Origin: Actinernus sp. WN-2022
Taxonomy: Eukaryota > Cnidaria > Anthozoa > Actiniaria > Actinernidae
Assembly: GCA_030867875.1 (NCBI GenBank)
Contig: JAOWCC010000019.1
Coordinates: forward strand, 112,081,094 to 112,145,093
Direction: 5' to 3'
Length of the DNA stretch: 64,000 bases
Shown: positions 32,470-43,150 of the stretch, piece after piece
Numbering within the stretch: position 1 is the first letter of the stretch
Layout: each line of letters opens with the position of its first letter
Position numbers and translations under genes: made by a program
The notes under the pieces: model-generated
The model's database searches: none
What the model saw: the letters and a program-made list of their open reading frames with translations, nothing else
What the model was told of the DNA's origin: nothing

Positions 32470-33850
32470 TTGGCCATAATTTGTGCTGAACTATATCCAC
32501 CGAGTGAAACTGCGATGGAAAATTCTGTTGGCTTGCTCGCTGTATTGGATTCTGCTTTTCGCTTTACATGCAGATACCAAAACTACAAACAGTACCTGGC
32601 CTGTTCTGAGTTTTCTACACACCCGTATCTTGTGTGAGTTGTGACACTATATACACATCAGTGACAGTGACACATGCATGTGTGCATCTTGGTTATTCAA
32701 ATTAACACTACATTCAGGCAAAGAGTTAATCTATAATGACACTTTGATATGCCAAGAAACTTAAATATCAACACAGTACAAGGTGAGGGAAATTCATGAT
32801 CAAAGTACTGAGTTTATTGCTGTGTTCTCTAATTAATCTATACTGAATTACTAACGGGACCTGAAACAACCACAAGAGGCTGATAAAAGCCCGGACCCGG
32901 CTACCAACATTGATGATAAATTATTCTGCAACTAACAACGGCACTCTATATTCTGCAGGAGTGCAGCCAACCATGTTCTCACTTGAAAAATAATTTCAAT
33001 GCTCTGAAGGAACTGGGGTGTACTTTATACACATGCATATATAGTTTATGTTCTACACTGGAGTGTACACACGGCTCTCTGGAAGAGCATCTTTGTAATT
33101 TTCACGATGAACTGGATCGAATGCAGTTTATACACAGTCACCTGAATAGCCGTAGCTAGCTATATATAGGGTTGATTTGTGTTCTACACTAACTCCAATT
33201 ATTGCATTACACTGTATACCACACAACAAAATGTGCTACAAATTCTCAAATGAATGATAACCATATAAAACATACGTATAAGCATCACATGCATCACATG
33301 CATCCAATGATTTAATGTTACACAAAGGTAATATAAATATTTAAAGTTATATACCATTTGCATCCCCTTGTATATTAATTTATAAGTCAAGACATTCAAA
33401 ATTTTCACATTAGTTAAAAACAAGCATTTTTGATCAGGATTATTTACACCCACATCATTGCAGCAATCTTTCAGTCTTTTGTGTAATACCACAGGAAGCC
33501 CAGCCTTTCTCTTACAAAAAATATGTCGAACGCACTTTAATAATCTATGATTACTTCTAGTATCAAATATAAACAGTGCACGACCCGGAGGTCAACTGGC
33601 TGGAAGATCAAAGAAAACTCTCTTTTTTTTAAACAGGCTTATTATTTTTCTCATTTGTATTCTTGAAGGTCCTCTATCACGATTTCTAACTGCAGACAAT
33701 CTTGATTTGTGCTTCCTACTCCTAGATTGATCAGTATTCAAGTGTTACTAGATAACAATTCAGTGCCTAGCTGTTCGCGTTCGACCATCAAATTCAAACT
33801 GATTTGACTTTTCAGTGATATTTACCGTATCACTTCTCGAACTGATCACA
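32470..33850. other. No recognisable gene
   Basis: AT-rich with CATCACATGCATCACATGCA at about 33285 as the only local tandem. The 97-codon frame at 33199-33492 (-) is hydrophobic and aromatic-rich, shows no motif, and I treat it as chance. Confidence 0.4.
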
Positions 33851-34353
33851 TTAATTATTGTTATTCTGTATATTACTAAGCTTTTCCATTAGCTTTTGTT
33901 TGGCTATTGTATGGCTTTGTTTAGCTTTGCTTTCCTCACTTTCCAAAATCTTGGCTTTCATTCCCCAGTGAGCAGGGGCGATATCGATGTAAGTTAGCAT
34001 CTCCTCGTCGTTCAACTGACGAGTAAAGAGTGCAGCACGTTCTATCTCTGAGCCTAGGGATGTATTATGAACGTGCCATGAGACTCTAGGAGCTTTGTCG
34101 CGAAAACAGTTCAGTGTACATTACCATCTCTATCTCTTTTGCAACCAAAACGTTCGCAAAACGGCCAACACAGTACATTCTGCTTAGCTAAGCCAAACGC
34201 GCTTATAAATTTCCGGGCTTCTCTCGTAAATACGACACGCGACCAAATGTCTGTGTTGTAGCGATAAATTAATTATAAGGCATTTCGGAATAATAATTAC
34301 CTTTAACAACACGGCCAAATCCTTTCGAAGCGTCTTTCCGATGAGTCGAAGCC
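33851..34353 (-). pseudogene. Two-exon Cys-rich coding remnant of unknown family
   Basis: Exon 2 (34250-33851) follows a CAG acceptor and reads 'IWSRVVFTREARKFISAFGL', 'AKQNVLCWPFCERFGCKRDR', 'DGNVH', then after a one-base slip near 34115 'LNCFRDKAPRVSWHVHNTSL', 'GSEIERAALFTRQLNDEEML' and 'PAHWGMKAKILESEESKAKQ', to a stop at 33851-33853. A preceding segment ending 'HRKDASKGFGRVVK' joins in phase across a 50-bp GT...AG intron (34300-34251). C-x3-C-x4-C with later H and C looks zinc-binding. Conserved-looking composition over about 130 residues argues it is or was a protein; the slip and its position next to repeat family A/B suggest a transposon-borne pseudogene. I do not recognise the family. 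Confidence 0.45.
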
Positions 34354-34983
34354 TATTCGGACAGCCAACGGAGAGACCCCGATGTACACAGAAGAAACGA
34401 AGTACACACCATAAAACGATTAATAAATTAGCTCGGAGCACTAACCCTAATAACTCGTGTTATGCGCTTGCGCGCATCCACGAGTTAAAAATGAACAGGA
34501 GAACTGAATGAACTAGTTTTTGCATCGAATTAACTGTTCACACTGCTGTTAGTTAACATGGCTATGCTCAGCCAATCAGAATTGAGTATTTTTGTACCAA
34601 TATTATTATCTAATCATTACTAACATTACAACTAAATAACTTATTAAAGTGCCTATGAACCTTATTATTTTATTTTAGATATCAATTCTACAATTCTATC
34701 ATTCACAACCACTAAGAAGTGACAGCAGATACCTCCCCTGACGTCATGTAATTAGCATTTTGGATATTAAAACCTCCTTAACTCAGCGGCACAGCATTCA
34801 AAGCAAAATATATTTTACCATTCTACTATTCACTTGATTTATAATTGATATCTAAAATAAAAAAATGTGGTTCATAGGCACTTTAAGAAGAGTAGAAAAA
34901 CATCGCACAATTAAAATTATTCTTAAAAAGCTTTCTTAAAAAGAAAAGTTAAGATTCCTTTTACAACGATCTACAGATGCACA

Positions 34984-35556
34984 CAGAAGCCCATTACCGG
35001 GAGCGCCCATCTCCCATACCACGTCTATGATGCAGCGCCCATCTCCCATACTACGTCTGTGATGCAGCGTCCATCTCCCATACTACGTCTGTGATGCAGC
35101 GCCCATCTCCCATACCACGTCTGTGATGCAGCGCCCATCTCCCATACTACGTCTGTGATGCAGCGTCCATCTCCCATACTACGTCTGTGATGCAGCGTCC
35201 ATCTCCCATACTACGTCTGTGATGCAGCGTCCATCTCCCATACTACGTCTGTGATGCAGCGTCCATCTCCCATACCACGTCTGTGATGCAGCGTTTTTAC
35301 AGACCGGGTTATTTTTGGAATGTGTATCCCACGAGTTTGGTTCGGCTAGCCAATCACAAACGTTTGCGTAATTTTAATTCAAATGATTAATGATGTTGCA
35401 GCCATACCAAACAAGAGAAGCTAACGAGGAATATTTTTTGTTGACAACATTCTGCGATGGAAGCGAACGAGATGTGAAATCTAAAAATAACCCGGTCTGT
35501 AAAAACGCTGCATCACGAATGTATGACAGATGGACGCACCGGGTAATGGGCTCCTA
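34984..35556. mobile_element. hAT MITE copy D with 32-bp array 2
   Basis: The left end (C)AGAAGCCCATTACCGGGAGC and right end CACCGGGTAATGGGCTCCTA belong to the 46715-47029 family. Inside: about nine 32-bp units, then GCGTTTTTACAGACCGGGTT, a core with GTTTGGTTCGGCTAGCCAAT, GTTGACAACATTCTGCGATG and AAATAACCCGGTCTGTAAAA, then a single unit-like CGCTGCATCACGAATG and the right end. No matching target duplication remains. Confidence 0.75.
34998..35292 (-). repeat. 32-bp minisatellite, about 9 units (array 2)
   Basis: The unit GCAGCGTCCATCTCCCATAC + TACGTCTGTGAT is the reverse complement of array 1 with one consistent change (CAGCG versus TAGCG). Variants GCGCCC/GCGTCC and ACCACG/ACTACG alternate, so it is older or less homogenised than array 1. 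Confidence 0.9.
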
Positions 35557-35828
35557 ATTCTTAGCCTGTGTACAGCCGTCCGTCTCCCCTCAAAACTCAG
35601 GAAGGGACGTCTGTGCTACACTGTCGTTAATCGTGTTCCAGCATAATTTAGCATAAAAAGTTAAAACCCCGACGGTTAGCCTGATTTTCAGACGGTGCAG
35701 GTCGTCCGCTCACTTCCTCCCACCTCCCCGTCTGATGGACTTTGGCAGAAACCGTGTTCCTGACGTCATGTAATTTCGACCAATCAGAGCGAAGGTTTTA
35801 TTTTTGGAGAATTGAGGTGTGCGTGGAA

Positions 35829-36260
35829 TGTCTAGTGGAGCCTGCATGAAGGAGAAGCCAATGGCGGACGATACAAACGGACTTGATATGGCTTTGGAGA
35901 AAGCATGCGAGACTTTCAGCATTTCTAAATTATTTCCCAAACAGAGAAAGGCAATATTACCCCTCGTTTCCCGGAAGGACCTTGACTACCCCAGCTGCAT
36001 CTATAAGGCGACGACCAGATCGAGAATCGAGAGAGGAGAAATTATATAGCCTTCTACAACTTCTACAGATCGCCAACATCACGGCTCTTTCATGCACTGC
36101 AGAATATGTTCTACAGCTTCAAACTTATAGAAACAGAACGTGGAGAAACATGTTATCCTCAGACGTGTACCGGGAAAATCTGATAGGAAGCGCTATCGAT
36201 ATCGCGATGTTTATGAATTTACTAGCTACGGGCTTTGAAAAATCATTAATCTTCCGACCT
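35829..36260 (+). pseudogene. RecQ-like helicase N-terminal fragment, copy 1
   Basis: From the ATG near 35861: 'MADDTNGLDMALEKACETF' then 'SISKLFPKQRKAILPLVSRK', equivalent to the RecQ motif 0 region ahead of motif I. After about 200 bp of disrupted sequence the plus strand reads 'IAMFMNLLATGFEKSLIF', a decayed Walker A (expected TG-x-GKS; the G before KS is E). No later helicase motif follows; a LINE begins at 36342. The first part is inverted at 41375-41870. Confidence 0.6.
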
Positions 36261-36341
36261 CGACCGCTTTGTATGCCGTATTAAAATGCAATGTCTCCTA
36301 GAATGTTGGCATTTAGAAGACCAAATATTTCATGAAATGTA

Positions 36342-37560
36342 ATGATTTTTTTTACAGCAGTGAAAACAAATATTGAGTATGTCATGGTATGTCATGGTCT
36401 TACGATCACCCATGGCGTACCACAGGGAGCAATATTGTCGCCCCTGCTGTTCTGTATTTATATGAACGATCTACCATCAGTGCCCCTAGAATGTCGTTTA
36501 GAGTCCTACGTGGATGACTCTAAAGTCTTCATGACTTTTCCAATAAAAGATGTGCATACAGCCCAGCAACATCTGGAAGAAGATCTTCGCCGCGTAGCAG
36601 AATGGTGCTGTGACAACCAACTCTTAATAAATCCCAATAAAACGAAGTTCCTCCTCGTAGGCACTCGCGATCGACAAATACTTCAAAGACTCCCCATAAA
36701 TTTGGAATTGTCCTTCCTGGGCAAAACAATTACACCTGTTCCATCAGCTAAGGACTTGGGAGTCATTGTTGACTCCCATTTGACATATAACTGCCATATC
36801 AGTAAATTGGTATCTTCGTGTATGGCTAAACTTTCCCAAATAAATCGTGTCAAGCACAGTTTCGATAATATAACATTAACATTAATTATTTCAGCCCTCG
36901 TAATCAGCAAACTTATGTACTGTTCGACAGTGTGGTCAAACACACCTGCAACAAACATAAAGAAACTCCAAGCCGTTCAGAACTTTGCCTTTAAGATAAT
37001 AACGAATACTAGGAAATACGATCATGTCACTCCAGCCCTGCGCCAGCTTAACTGGCTATCGGTTAGAGACTTGTTAGTATATAGAGATACAGTCATGTCA
37101 TATAAGTGCATGAACAATCTAGCGCCATCTTATCTATGTGATAAGTTCGTAAAACGCACGAAGGTGCATAATCGCTCCACACGCAACTGTGGGATATTGC
37201 AAATTCCCCTTTTCAGAACTGCTACAGGACAACGGTCGTTCCATTACAGAGCTGTAAAGATCTGGAATAATTTAGACACAGATTTACAACAGGTACCGTC
37301 ACTTCGTGCCTTCAAGAACAAATTAAAAGATCAGATGATCAAGGCATTTTTATACAGTACGTCTTAGACGACCATTATATATTTAGTAATTACAGTTGTT
37401 AGGTCTTAATAGTAAGTAAGTAGACTAACATTTACATTTTATTTCATTTACATAAGTTATATATTGTTTACTACATTTTAAATAACATTTTAAATATATT
37501 CTTTATCAAACCAGAGTTAATTTTGGAAGCATATAATAAAGTATGTATGTATGTGTGTAT
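36342..37560 (+). mobile_element. 5'-truncated LINE with RT palm and C-terminus
   Basis: One frame to the stop at 37367 (about 340 residues): 'THGVPQGAILSPLLFCIYM', 'LESYVDDSKVF' (catalytic VDD box), 'WCCDNQLLINPNKTKFLLVG', 'KDLGVIVDSHLTYNCHISKL', 'LQAVQNFAFKIITNTRKYDH' and 'QRSFHYRAVKIWNNL'. This is a CR1/L2/Rex-like RT from motif 4 onward, no stops inside, so insertion is fairly recent. The fingers and endonuclease are missing. The 3' end is a GTATGTATGTATGTGTGTAT tail near 37541-37560. Confidence 0.85.
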
Positions 37561-37944
37561 GGTAATAGTTTCACGACATTTGGGCAATTATTTATGTTTG
37601 CAGAATTTTTAACACACTTTACTTTGACAATTTTGCTGTCCTAAAAGCTGAAATATCTTAGCTTTTTCGCCTTAAGAAACTAAATCTTTCATGGAATGGC
37701 ATGACATTTCTAGGTAAAAGTTGGATTACATTTGCCTAAATATTTATGTTTTCAGAATTTTGAACAGTCTTGATTTTGACAAACTGGCCGTTTTTATACT
37801 AGAGACGTCTAAGTCGTCTGGAGACCGCTTAGACGTCTCATACGTCCAAAAAGTCTAGTGTAAAAACGGGAAATAAGACAGACGGAGTAAAATTTATCTT
37901 CGTCTGCTAAGTGCGACCGAACGACGCACTTAGCAGACGTCTAA

Positions 37945-38949
37945 GGCCTACGGCAAACGTCGAACTAACCATGAACTTAATTCAGTCGAACCTATAAATT
38001 CTGAAATAGGCTCATGGATAGTACGACATTTGCCGCAATTGCGATCGACCTATTCAATAGGTGCGAGTCCAGCATGAGGTTCGAGTAGCCAAGTCGGGAA
38101 ATACGACTCTGGCAAACGTCGTTCTTAACACCCGCCGAACTAAATTCATAAATTATGTAAAATAATAAATAAATCATGCAAATAGTATGGATTGTGCCAA
38201 AACCGTGAAAACAACATCTCTCCCATCTCCCAAACACTGATCCCCCCCTGATGAGCATGCGCTGTACAAAGGCGATTTCGAAGGCGAAATGGCGGCCTAT
38301 CGGAAGTGATTGCCGCATGAGGCTCTGCCGGAAATGTGTAGTTCGTGCTTTAACGTCACAAAATACATTTGCCTTAAATGCGAAATGCCCTTTTGTAATA
38401 AATGCACAGTATTCGAAAGTAATGAAGACGTGTTTGGCTGGAATGCCGGCAGAAGCATTGGCTATTGCGAATGTTGCGATATAGCTCGCTTTGAAACGCT
38501 TCTACCATATGAAGTCAAACCATCCAGAATGTCGTTGAAAACTGCGGCATGATCGACTATTAACAGAGGTTTCAATGTGTGAATCGCAACCGCTAGAAAC
38601 ATGGCCAATAACGCCACTTGCAGTGACAACCATCGTCTCCTATACACGGCACCGAGTGCTGTGTAGAACGCCATTCTTCTGTTTCTGTTTTGGACAATCA
38701 TTTTCCACAGAAAGGCCTTTCTTTAATATATTCGACCGAGCGCTGTATTTCGCCATATCACTAACCGCGGGCGAAAAGTGAAATGCACCAGGACACGTGT
38801 TAGTTCCCGTGATTTAATTAGGCGCAAGTGAATTAAGATCGACATAACGGTTCGACGTTTGCTGCCACGTCGGCCCTAAGTCGATCTTCTACCGAACCTA
38901 TTTTTTTAATAGGATCGGCGCGACCTAAGTTCGACGTTTGCCGTAGGCC
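37945..38949. mobile_element. TAA-flanked element, copy 1 (1005 bp)
   Basis: Ends GGCCTACGGCAAACGTCGAA and TTCGACGTTTGCCGTAGGCC are inverse, with TAA on each side (37942-37944, 38950-38952), as expected for PIF/Harbinger-type insertion. Encodes the Cys-rich frame at 38310-38552. It has the uninterrupted form of the site where copy 2 carries an extra insertion. Confidence 0.75.
38310..38552 (+). CDS. Small Cys-rich protein (possible zinc-binding), copy 1
   Basis: 80 residues: 'EMCSSCFNVTKYICLKCEMP' then 'FCNKCTVFESNEDVFGW' and 'GRSIGYCECC'. Cysteine pairs C-x2-C-x7-C-x2-C-x4-C-x2-C followed by C-x-CC suggest two or three zinc sites. I do not recognise the family; similar Cys-rich tails occur on transposase-linked proteins. 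The start is uncertain: an upstream ATG at about 38289 (ATGGCGGCC) runs into a stop after six codons in another frame. Copy 2 is at about 40139-40414, and its retained frame suggests coding constraint in the element's recent past. Confidence 0.45.
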   Translation: MPHEALPEMCSSCFNVTKYICLKCEMPFCNKCTVFESNEDVFGWNAGRSIGYCECCDIARFETLLPYEVKPSRMSLKTAA

Positions 38950-39301
38950 TAAGACGTCTAAGGCCTGCGGCAAACGTCGTACTAGCCATGAACTTAATTC
39001 AGTCGAACCTATTAATTTTGAAATAGGCTCATGGATAGTACGACGTTTGCCGCAATTGAGATCGACCTATTCAATAGGTACGAGTCCAGCATGAGGTTCG
39101 AGTAGCCAAGTCGGGAATTACGACTCTGGTACGACTTTACGGCAAACGTCGTTCTTTACACGCGCCGAACTAAATTCATAAATTATGTAAAATAATAAGT
39201 AAATCATGCAAATCGTATGGATTGTGCTAAAACCGCGAAAACAACATCTCCCCCATCTCTCAAACACTGATTCCCCCCTGGTGAGCATGCGCTGTACAAA
39301 G

Positions 39302-40132
39302 AACACGTTCCAAACACAGATGGGATATTCCAAAGCTGTGATTTTCCGGACAATACAAGGGTTTATAGATAAAATTTGCAAAAGGAGATATACAGGAATA
39401 ATAAATGGCAAAATCAAAGGAATCATGTTAAATCTTACCAAGTGAAATAATGAAATGTTAAAATATTTTAAAAGGGGCCTAAAATGCGTCATGCCATCAA
39501 AATGCATAAACATTGACGACATTCGGCTGTAAACACAAAAAAAACATGTAATGCAAGCACATGTAAAACTGCAAATGTAAAACAGCAGACATTTCTGCTG
39601 CAGTTTTACATTTGGCCTTGTGGTTGCTTGCAGTTTTATGTTTGCATGGTAGAAGTTTAGAATGTCTGTTTCAACAAGAGAATAAGAGACTTTAATTGGA
39701 GTCAAATTCTCGTAAATGTCTCATCGTTATTCCTGCATTGCAAAATATATGTTGAATATTTTACCATGCAAATTTTGTCGTTAGAAGGATTTCTCACAAT
39801 TTCATTAAATTTTACATGACTTCTTTATCACGGTTTAGGCAAATAACAGCTGTTCATTGCTTTTCCTTTCCATTCCCCAACAATTTTTTAAAATATTTTT
39901 TTTAAGGATTTAATTTTAAAATACTTACCATCGTTTTTCCCCCGTAGTTTTATAACAAAACTGGTATTTATTATCGTATTTTACCCACAGTTTTGTTTGC
40001 TGTCAAGAATTGAATAAAAATAAGGCATTTGTTCCACTTTTGTTATTGAAATTTGGGGGAAAACGGCAATTATTGTCTAAATTGTGCCAAATATATTATA
40101 TTGGAATATCCCATTTGTATTTGGAACGCGTT
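39302..40132. mobile_element. Nested TIR element, 831 bp, 4-bp target duplication
   Basis: AACACGTTCCAAACACAGAT + GGGATATTCCAA at left is inverse to TTGGAATATCCCATTTGTAT + TTGGAACGCGTT at right. AAAG flanks both sides (39298-39301, 40133-40136), and the empty site GTACAAAGGCGATTTCG is preserved in copy 1 near 38264. No ORF of note. The 4-bp duplication does not point firmly to one superfamily. Confidence 0.85.
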
Positions 40133-40138
40133 AAAGGC

Positions 40139-40414
40139 GATTTCGAAGGCGAAAGGCCGCATGACGCTCTGCCGGAAATATGTGGTTTGTGCTTGAACGT
40201 CACAAAATACATTTGCCTTAAATGCGAAATGCCCTTTTTTAATAAATGCTCACTATTCGAAAGTAACGAAGACGCGTCTGGCTGGCCCAGGCGCCTGAAT
40301 GCCGGCAGAAGCATTGGCTGTTGCGAATGTTGCGATATAGCTCGCTTTGAAACGCTTCTACATGTACCATATGAAGTCAAACCATCCAGAATGTCGTTGA
40401 AAACTGCGCCATGA
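40139..40414 (+). CDS. Small Cys-rich protein, copy 2
   Basis: Homologous to 38310-38552: 'DALPEICGLCLNVTKYICLK', 'CEMPFFNKCSLFESNEDASG', 'GRSIGCCECCDIARFETLL' to a stop at 40412-40414. One cysteine of the third pair is F here ('PFFNKC'), and a six-residue insertion (PRRLNA region) plus HV before PYEVK distinguish it. The coding frame continues upstream only into the nested insertion, so its native start is lost. Confidence 0.4.
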   Translation, partial: DFEGERPHDALPEICGLCLNVTKYICLKCEMPFFNKCSLFESNEDASGWPRRLNAGRSIGCCECCDIARFETLLHVPYEVKPSRMSLKTAP

Positions 40415-41374
40415 TCGACTATTAACAGAGGTTTCAATGTGTGAATCGCAACCGCTAGAAACACGGCCAATAACACCACTTGCAGTAACAACTGAACCAT
40501 CGTCTCCTATACACGGCACCGAGTGCTGTGTTGAACGCCATTCTTCTGTTTCTGTTTCGGACAATCATTTTCCACAGAAAGGCCTTTCTTAGATTCGACC
40601 GAGCGCTGTATTTCGCCATATCACTAACCGCGGGCGAAAAGTGAAATGCACCGGGACACGTGTTAGTTCCCGTGTTTTAATTAGGCGCAAGTGAATTAAG
40701 ATCGACATATGTTCGACGTTTGCTGCCACGTCGGTCCTAAGTCGATCTTCTACCGAACCCATTATTTAACAGGATCGGCGCGACTTAAGTTCGACGTTTG
40801 CCGTAGGCCTAAGCCGTGTAATATAAAAACGAGACGCACTAAACTTGGACGCACTTAGCCAGCCAGGGCTTATTGGAAAACGATTTATGAAAGCGGTAAC
40901 CATTTCTCCACCATCACTTGTTCATCTGGGTTTCCTTCTTGCCATGCGTTTTGGTTTACGGGCACATCACACAACACAAGACAAAAGAGTTTTCGCCAGT
41001 TCCATATCCTCGTCCATATTCTCTAGAAGACATTTTTTTCATTCATTTTTTTTTCTCTCGGTTCTCGTCGACTCTGTGAAAAAGACTTCCAAAACCGCAG
41101 TGATGGCTCCGCCATTATCAGTGACATTCACGATCATTCATTATTTTTTCGCGCCAGTCGTCCGGTAGTATCCAGTCTCTTCCGAGAATAGTACCCAGTT
41201 TCTTTTTAAGAAAATCGTGGTATTTTATTTGTCGCAGTCCAAACTTATGCGTCCCGTTTTTATATCAGTCGCACTTAACGGTCAGACGTTTTTAAATTTT
41301 AATTAAAATGCGTGTAGACGTCTTAGACGTCTGTAGTATAAAAACGGCCATTGTAAAGTACAACAAATCCGGTC

Positions 41375-41760
41375 GTTAGATCAGTGTTGTGACCATGCGC
41401 TTGAAATAATGTACGAAAAATCCTGTTTAAAAAGTTCCTGCTGCCCAAAAAACCAGAGCAGCTCAAACAGGATATGCTGTAAAACATAAGAATTCTGCAG
41501 TGCAGGAAAGTGCGTGATTCTGGCGAGCTGTAGAGGGCTACATAATTTCTCCTCTCTCGATTCTCTACCTGGTCGTCGCCTATAGATGCAGCTGTTGATG
41601 GCCAAGGTCCTTCCGGGAAACGAATAATAATAATGCATTTCTCTGTTTGGGAAATAATTTAGAAATGCCGAAAGTTTTGCACGTTTTCTCCAAAGTAATA
41701 TCAAGTCCGTTTGTATCTTCCGCCATTTGGCTTCACCTTCATGCAGGCTCCACTAGACAT
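41375..41760 (-). pseudogene. RecQ-like helicase N-terminal fragment, copy 2 (inverted)
   Basis: The minus strand from about 41750 gives a TNGLD...LEK start and 'FGISKLFPKQRNALLLFVSR' in one of two alternating frames, followed by the same GACGACCAGG...AGAATCGAGAGAGGAGAAAT text as copy 1. Several frameshifts and stops. The non-coding leader (TCAGACGGT...GACCAATCAGAGCGAAGGTT) is shared too, so the repeat unit includes upstream sequence ending at TAGCCTGATGTTCAGACGG near 41875. Confidence 0.6.
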
Positions 41761-41879
41761 TCCACGCATACCTCAGTTCTCTAAAAATGAAACCTTCGCT
41801 CTGATTGGTCGAAATCAAATAATGGGAAGGTGGGAGGAAGTGAGCGGACAACCTCGTACCGTCTGAACATCAGGCTACA

Positions 41880-42075
41880 CGTCGGTTGCCCTGCATCTCG
41901 ATTTCCATTGGCCGAGAAAAACGAGACGATAAACATTGTAGATTTCAGATTGTTCATTTCCTATTGTTAACGGCAAGACAAAAAATAAATTCCTTTCTTC
42001 GCTAGCCTGTACACAGACCTCCGTAATCCCTTCAAAGGAAGGGATTTGGAGATATTTCTTTCCTTGAGGGAGTTG
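41880..42075. mobile_element. hAT MITE (20759-type), left part
   Basis: Aligns with 20860-21055: ATTTCCATTGGCCGAGAAA, TGTAGATTTCAGATTGTTCA, then the terminus TAGCCTGTACACAGACCTCC + GTAATCCCTTC at 42003. It breaks at the insertion point of the 8.8-kb element and resumes at 50850. Confidence 0.75.
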
Positions 42076-42365
42076 TAGGCTCGGTTTCCAGCCGTGGGAG
42101 TTTCGGTGAGCCCGCGACCCTCTCCCCACTCACGGCTGGGCGCGCGACCTGAGGCATTGTCGGTTTTTAGCCAATCAAAAACTTGCCACTAAAATCCTGT
42201 CGCTGAATATACTTGCAAATTTATATTGTAAACTTTTCAAAGCCGGACGAGAAGCTTTGAATTGCTTTTCCAAAATGCTTTTAAATTTGCTTTGGAAAAG
42301 TTTGCTTTCGAATAATTCAAGGATTCACACAAGGAAGCAGTAAGTGAGTTATTAAGTGAAGACAC

Positions 42366-42540
42366 TGTGTCAGTACGCACAGGGTTTTGGAAAGTCACTT
42401 GGGAAACCGTCACTTGTACCAAGCTCGAAGGTCGCGAAACCTATGCAAGACCAGGTAGCCATTCTTACTTCAAAGAAAATTAGTGCTGCCTTCATCGGAG
42501 AAGAAAAGACGGACGACTCCATATTAAAAGAGTTATAAGA
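42366..42540 (+). pseudogene. RecQ-like helicase motif Ia fragment
   Basis: Plus frame reads 'PSLVPSSKVAKPMQDQVAIL' then 'TSKKISAAFIGEEKTDDSIL' and 'KEL' to a stop. The M-x-DQV-x-x-L-x-x-x-x-I-x-A-x-x-I core is the RecQ motif Ia region (normally S-P-L-x-A-L-M-x-D-Q). 'FGKSLGKPSLV' ahead of it may be a remnant of Walker A brought close by deletion. No exon boundaries are obvious. It lies inside the 8.8-kb element, whereas the RecQ N-terminal fragments at 35.8 and 41.7 kb lie outside. Confidence 0.55.
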
Positions 42541-42609
42541 GAGGAAATCACGTCTGACTGAGGCCACGTTTACGCGTTTAACTCTGCGATCACAATTCAC
42601 TTGAAAATC

Positions 42610-43150
42610 GCTGCATCAAACCATAGGACACCCAAGCTCTGTTTGTGTTTTAAATTATAAGGGTTTGTATGAGATTTTAACGAGTATTTGGTTGTATCCG
42701 TTAGTCCAGAAATACTGAAATAAAATCAATGAAAACTCCCCTGAAGTCTTTATCTGTTCTTCATTGGGCTCTGTATGCAATTTCAGCGAATTCTGTTGAA
42801 ATTTTATCCCTCGACCTCTCCAACTAAGAAAGAAGGCAAGGACGGACGCAACGGCCATTTCTCGATGCCAATCACTCGAAAATCACGCTCGAATTTTCAT
42901 CCAAAATCAATGCCAACCGCAACTAGACCTCAAATAATAGCACAACAGTATCTATTCCAAGAGCCTCGTGCCATTTAATTGAAATAATTCCCATTTCGCG
43001 ATCCTAAATCGAACCTAATTTCAAACAAATCCGCCCGTTGGGATTCGTGACTGGGAGAAGTTGGCAACGCTTGACAACGGCTAGCTGCCCAAAGTTCACT
43101 GGCTCAGAACGTACGTATAACAGTTATTTTGAACACGCTTCCATATGACA
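42610..43150 (+). repeat. Subterminal inverted block of the 8.8-kb element, left
   Basis: Shares with 49905-50350 (inverted) ATTATAAGGGTTTGTATGAG, AATACTGAAATAAAATCAAT, AACTCCCCTGAAGTCTTTAT, CGTGCCATTTAATTGAAATA and AAGTTGGCAACGCTTGACAA. The left block has about 85 bp extra near 42795-42885 that the right one lacks. Confidence 0.8.

Larger units (their letters stand above)
38962..40809. mobile_element. TAA-flanked element, copy 2 (with nested insertion)
   Basis: Same termini as copy 1, TAA at 38959-38961 and 40810-40812, separated from copy 1 by only GACGTC. Without the nested 831-bp insertion and its duplication it would be 1013 bp, matching copy 1. Substitutions are spread along the length, so the two are not a brand-new tandem duplication. 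Confidence 0.75.
37796..41349. mobile_element. 3.55-kb TIR element with GGCCGTTTTTATACTA ends
   Basis: Left GGCCGTTTTTATACTAGAGA + CGTCTAAG is inverted at right (CTTAGACGTCT...TAGTATAAAAACGGCC). Subterminal AGACGTCT palindromes recur at both ends. No convincing target duplication (ACT / ATT). Its interior is almost entirely two other insertions (37945-38949, 38962-40809), so the original element was short, about 690 bp. Confidence 0.75.

Noticed and set aside
33199..33492. 97-codon minus frame, hydrophobic
   Set aside because: No motif, AT-rich bias towards Tyr/Leu/Ile/Met, no splice or conservation evidence.
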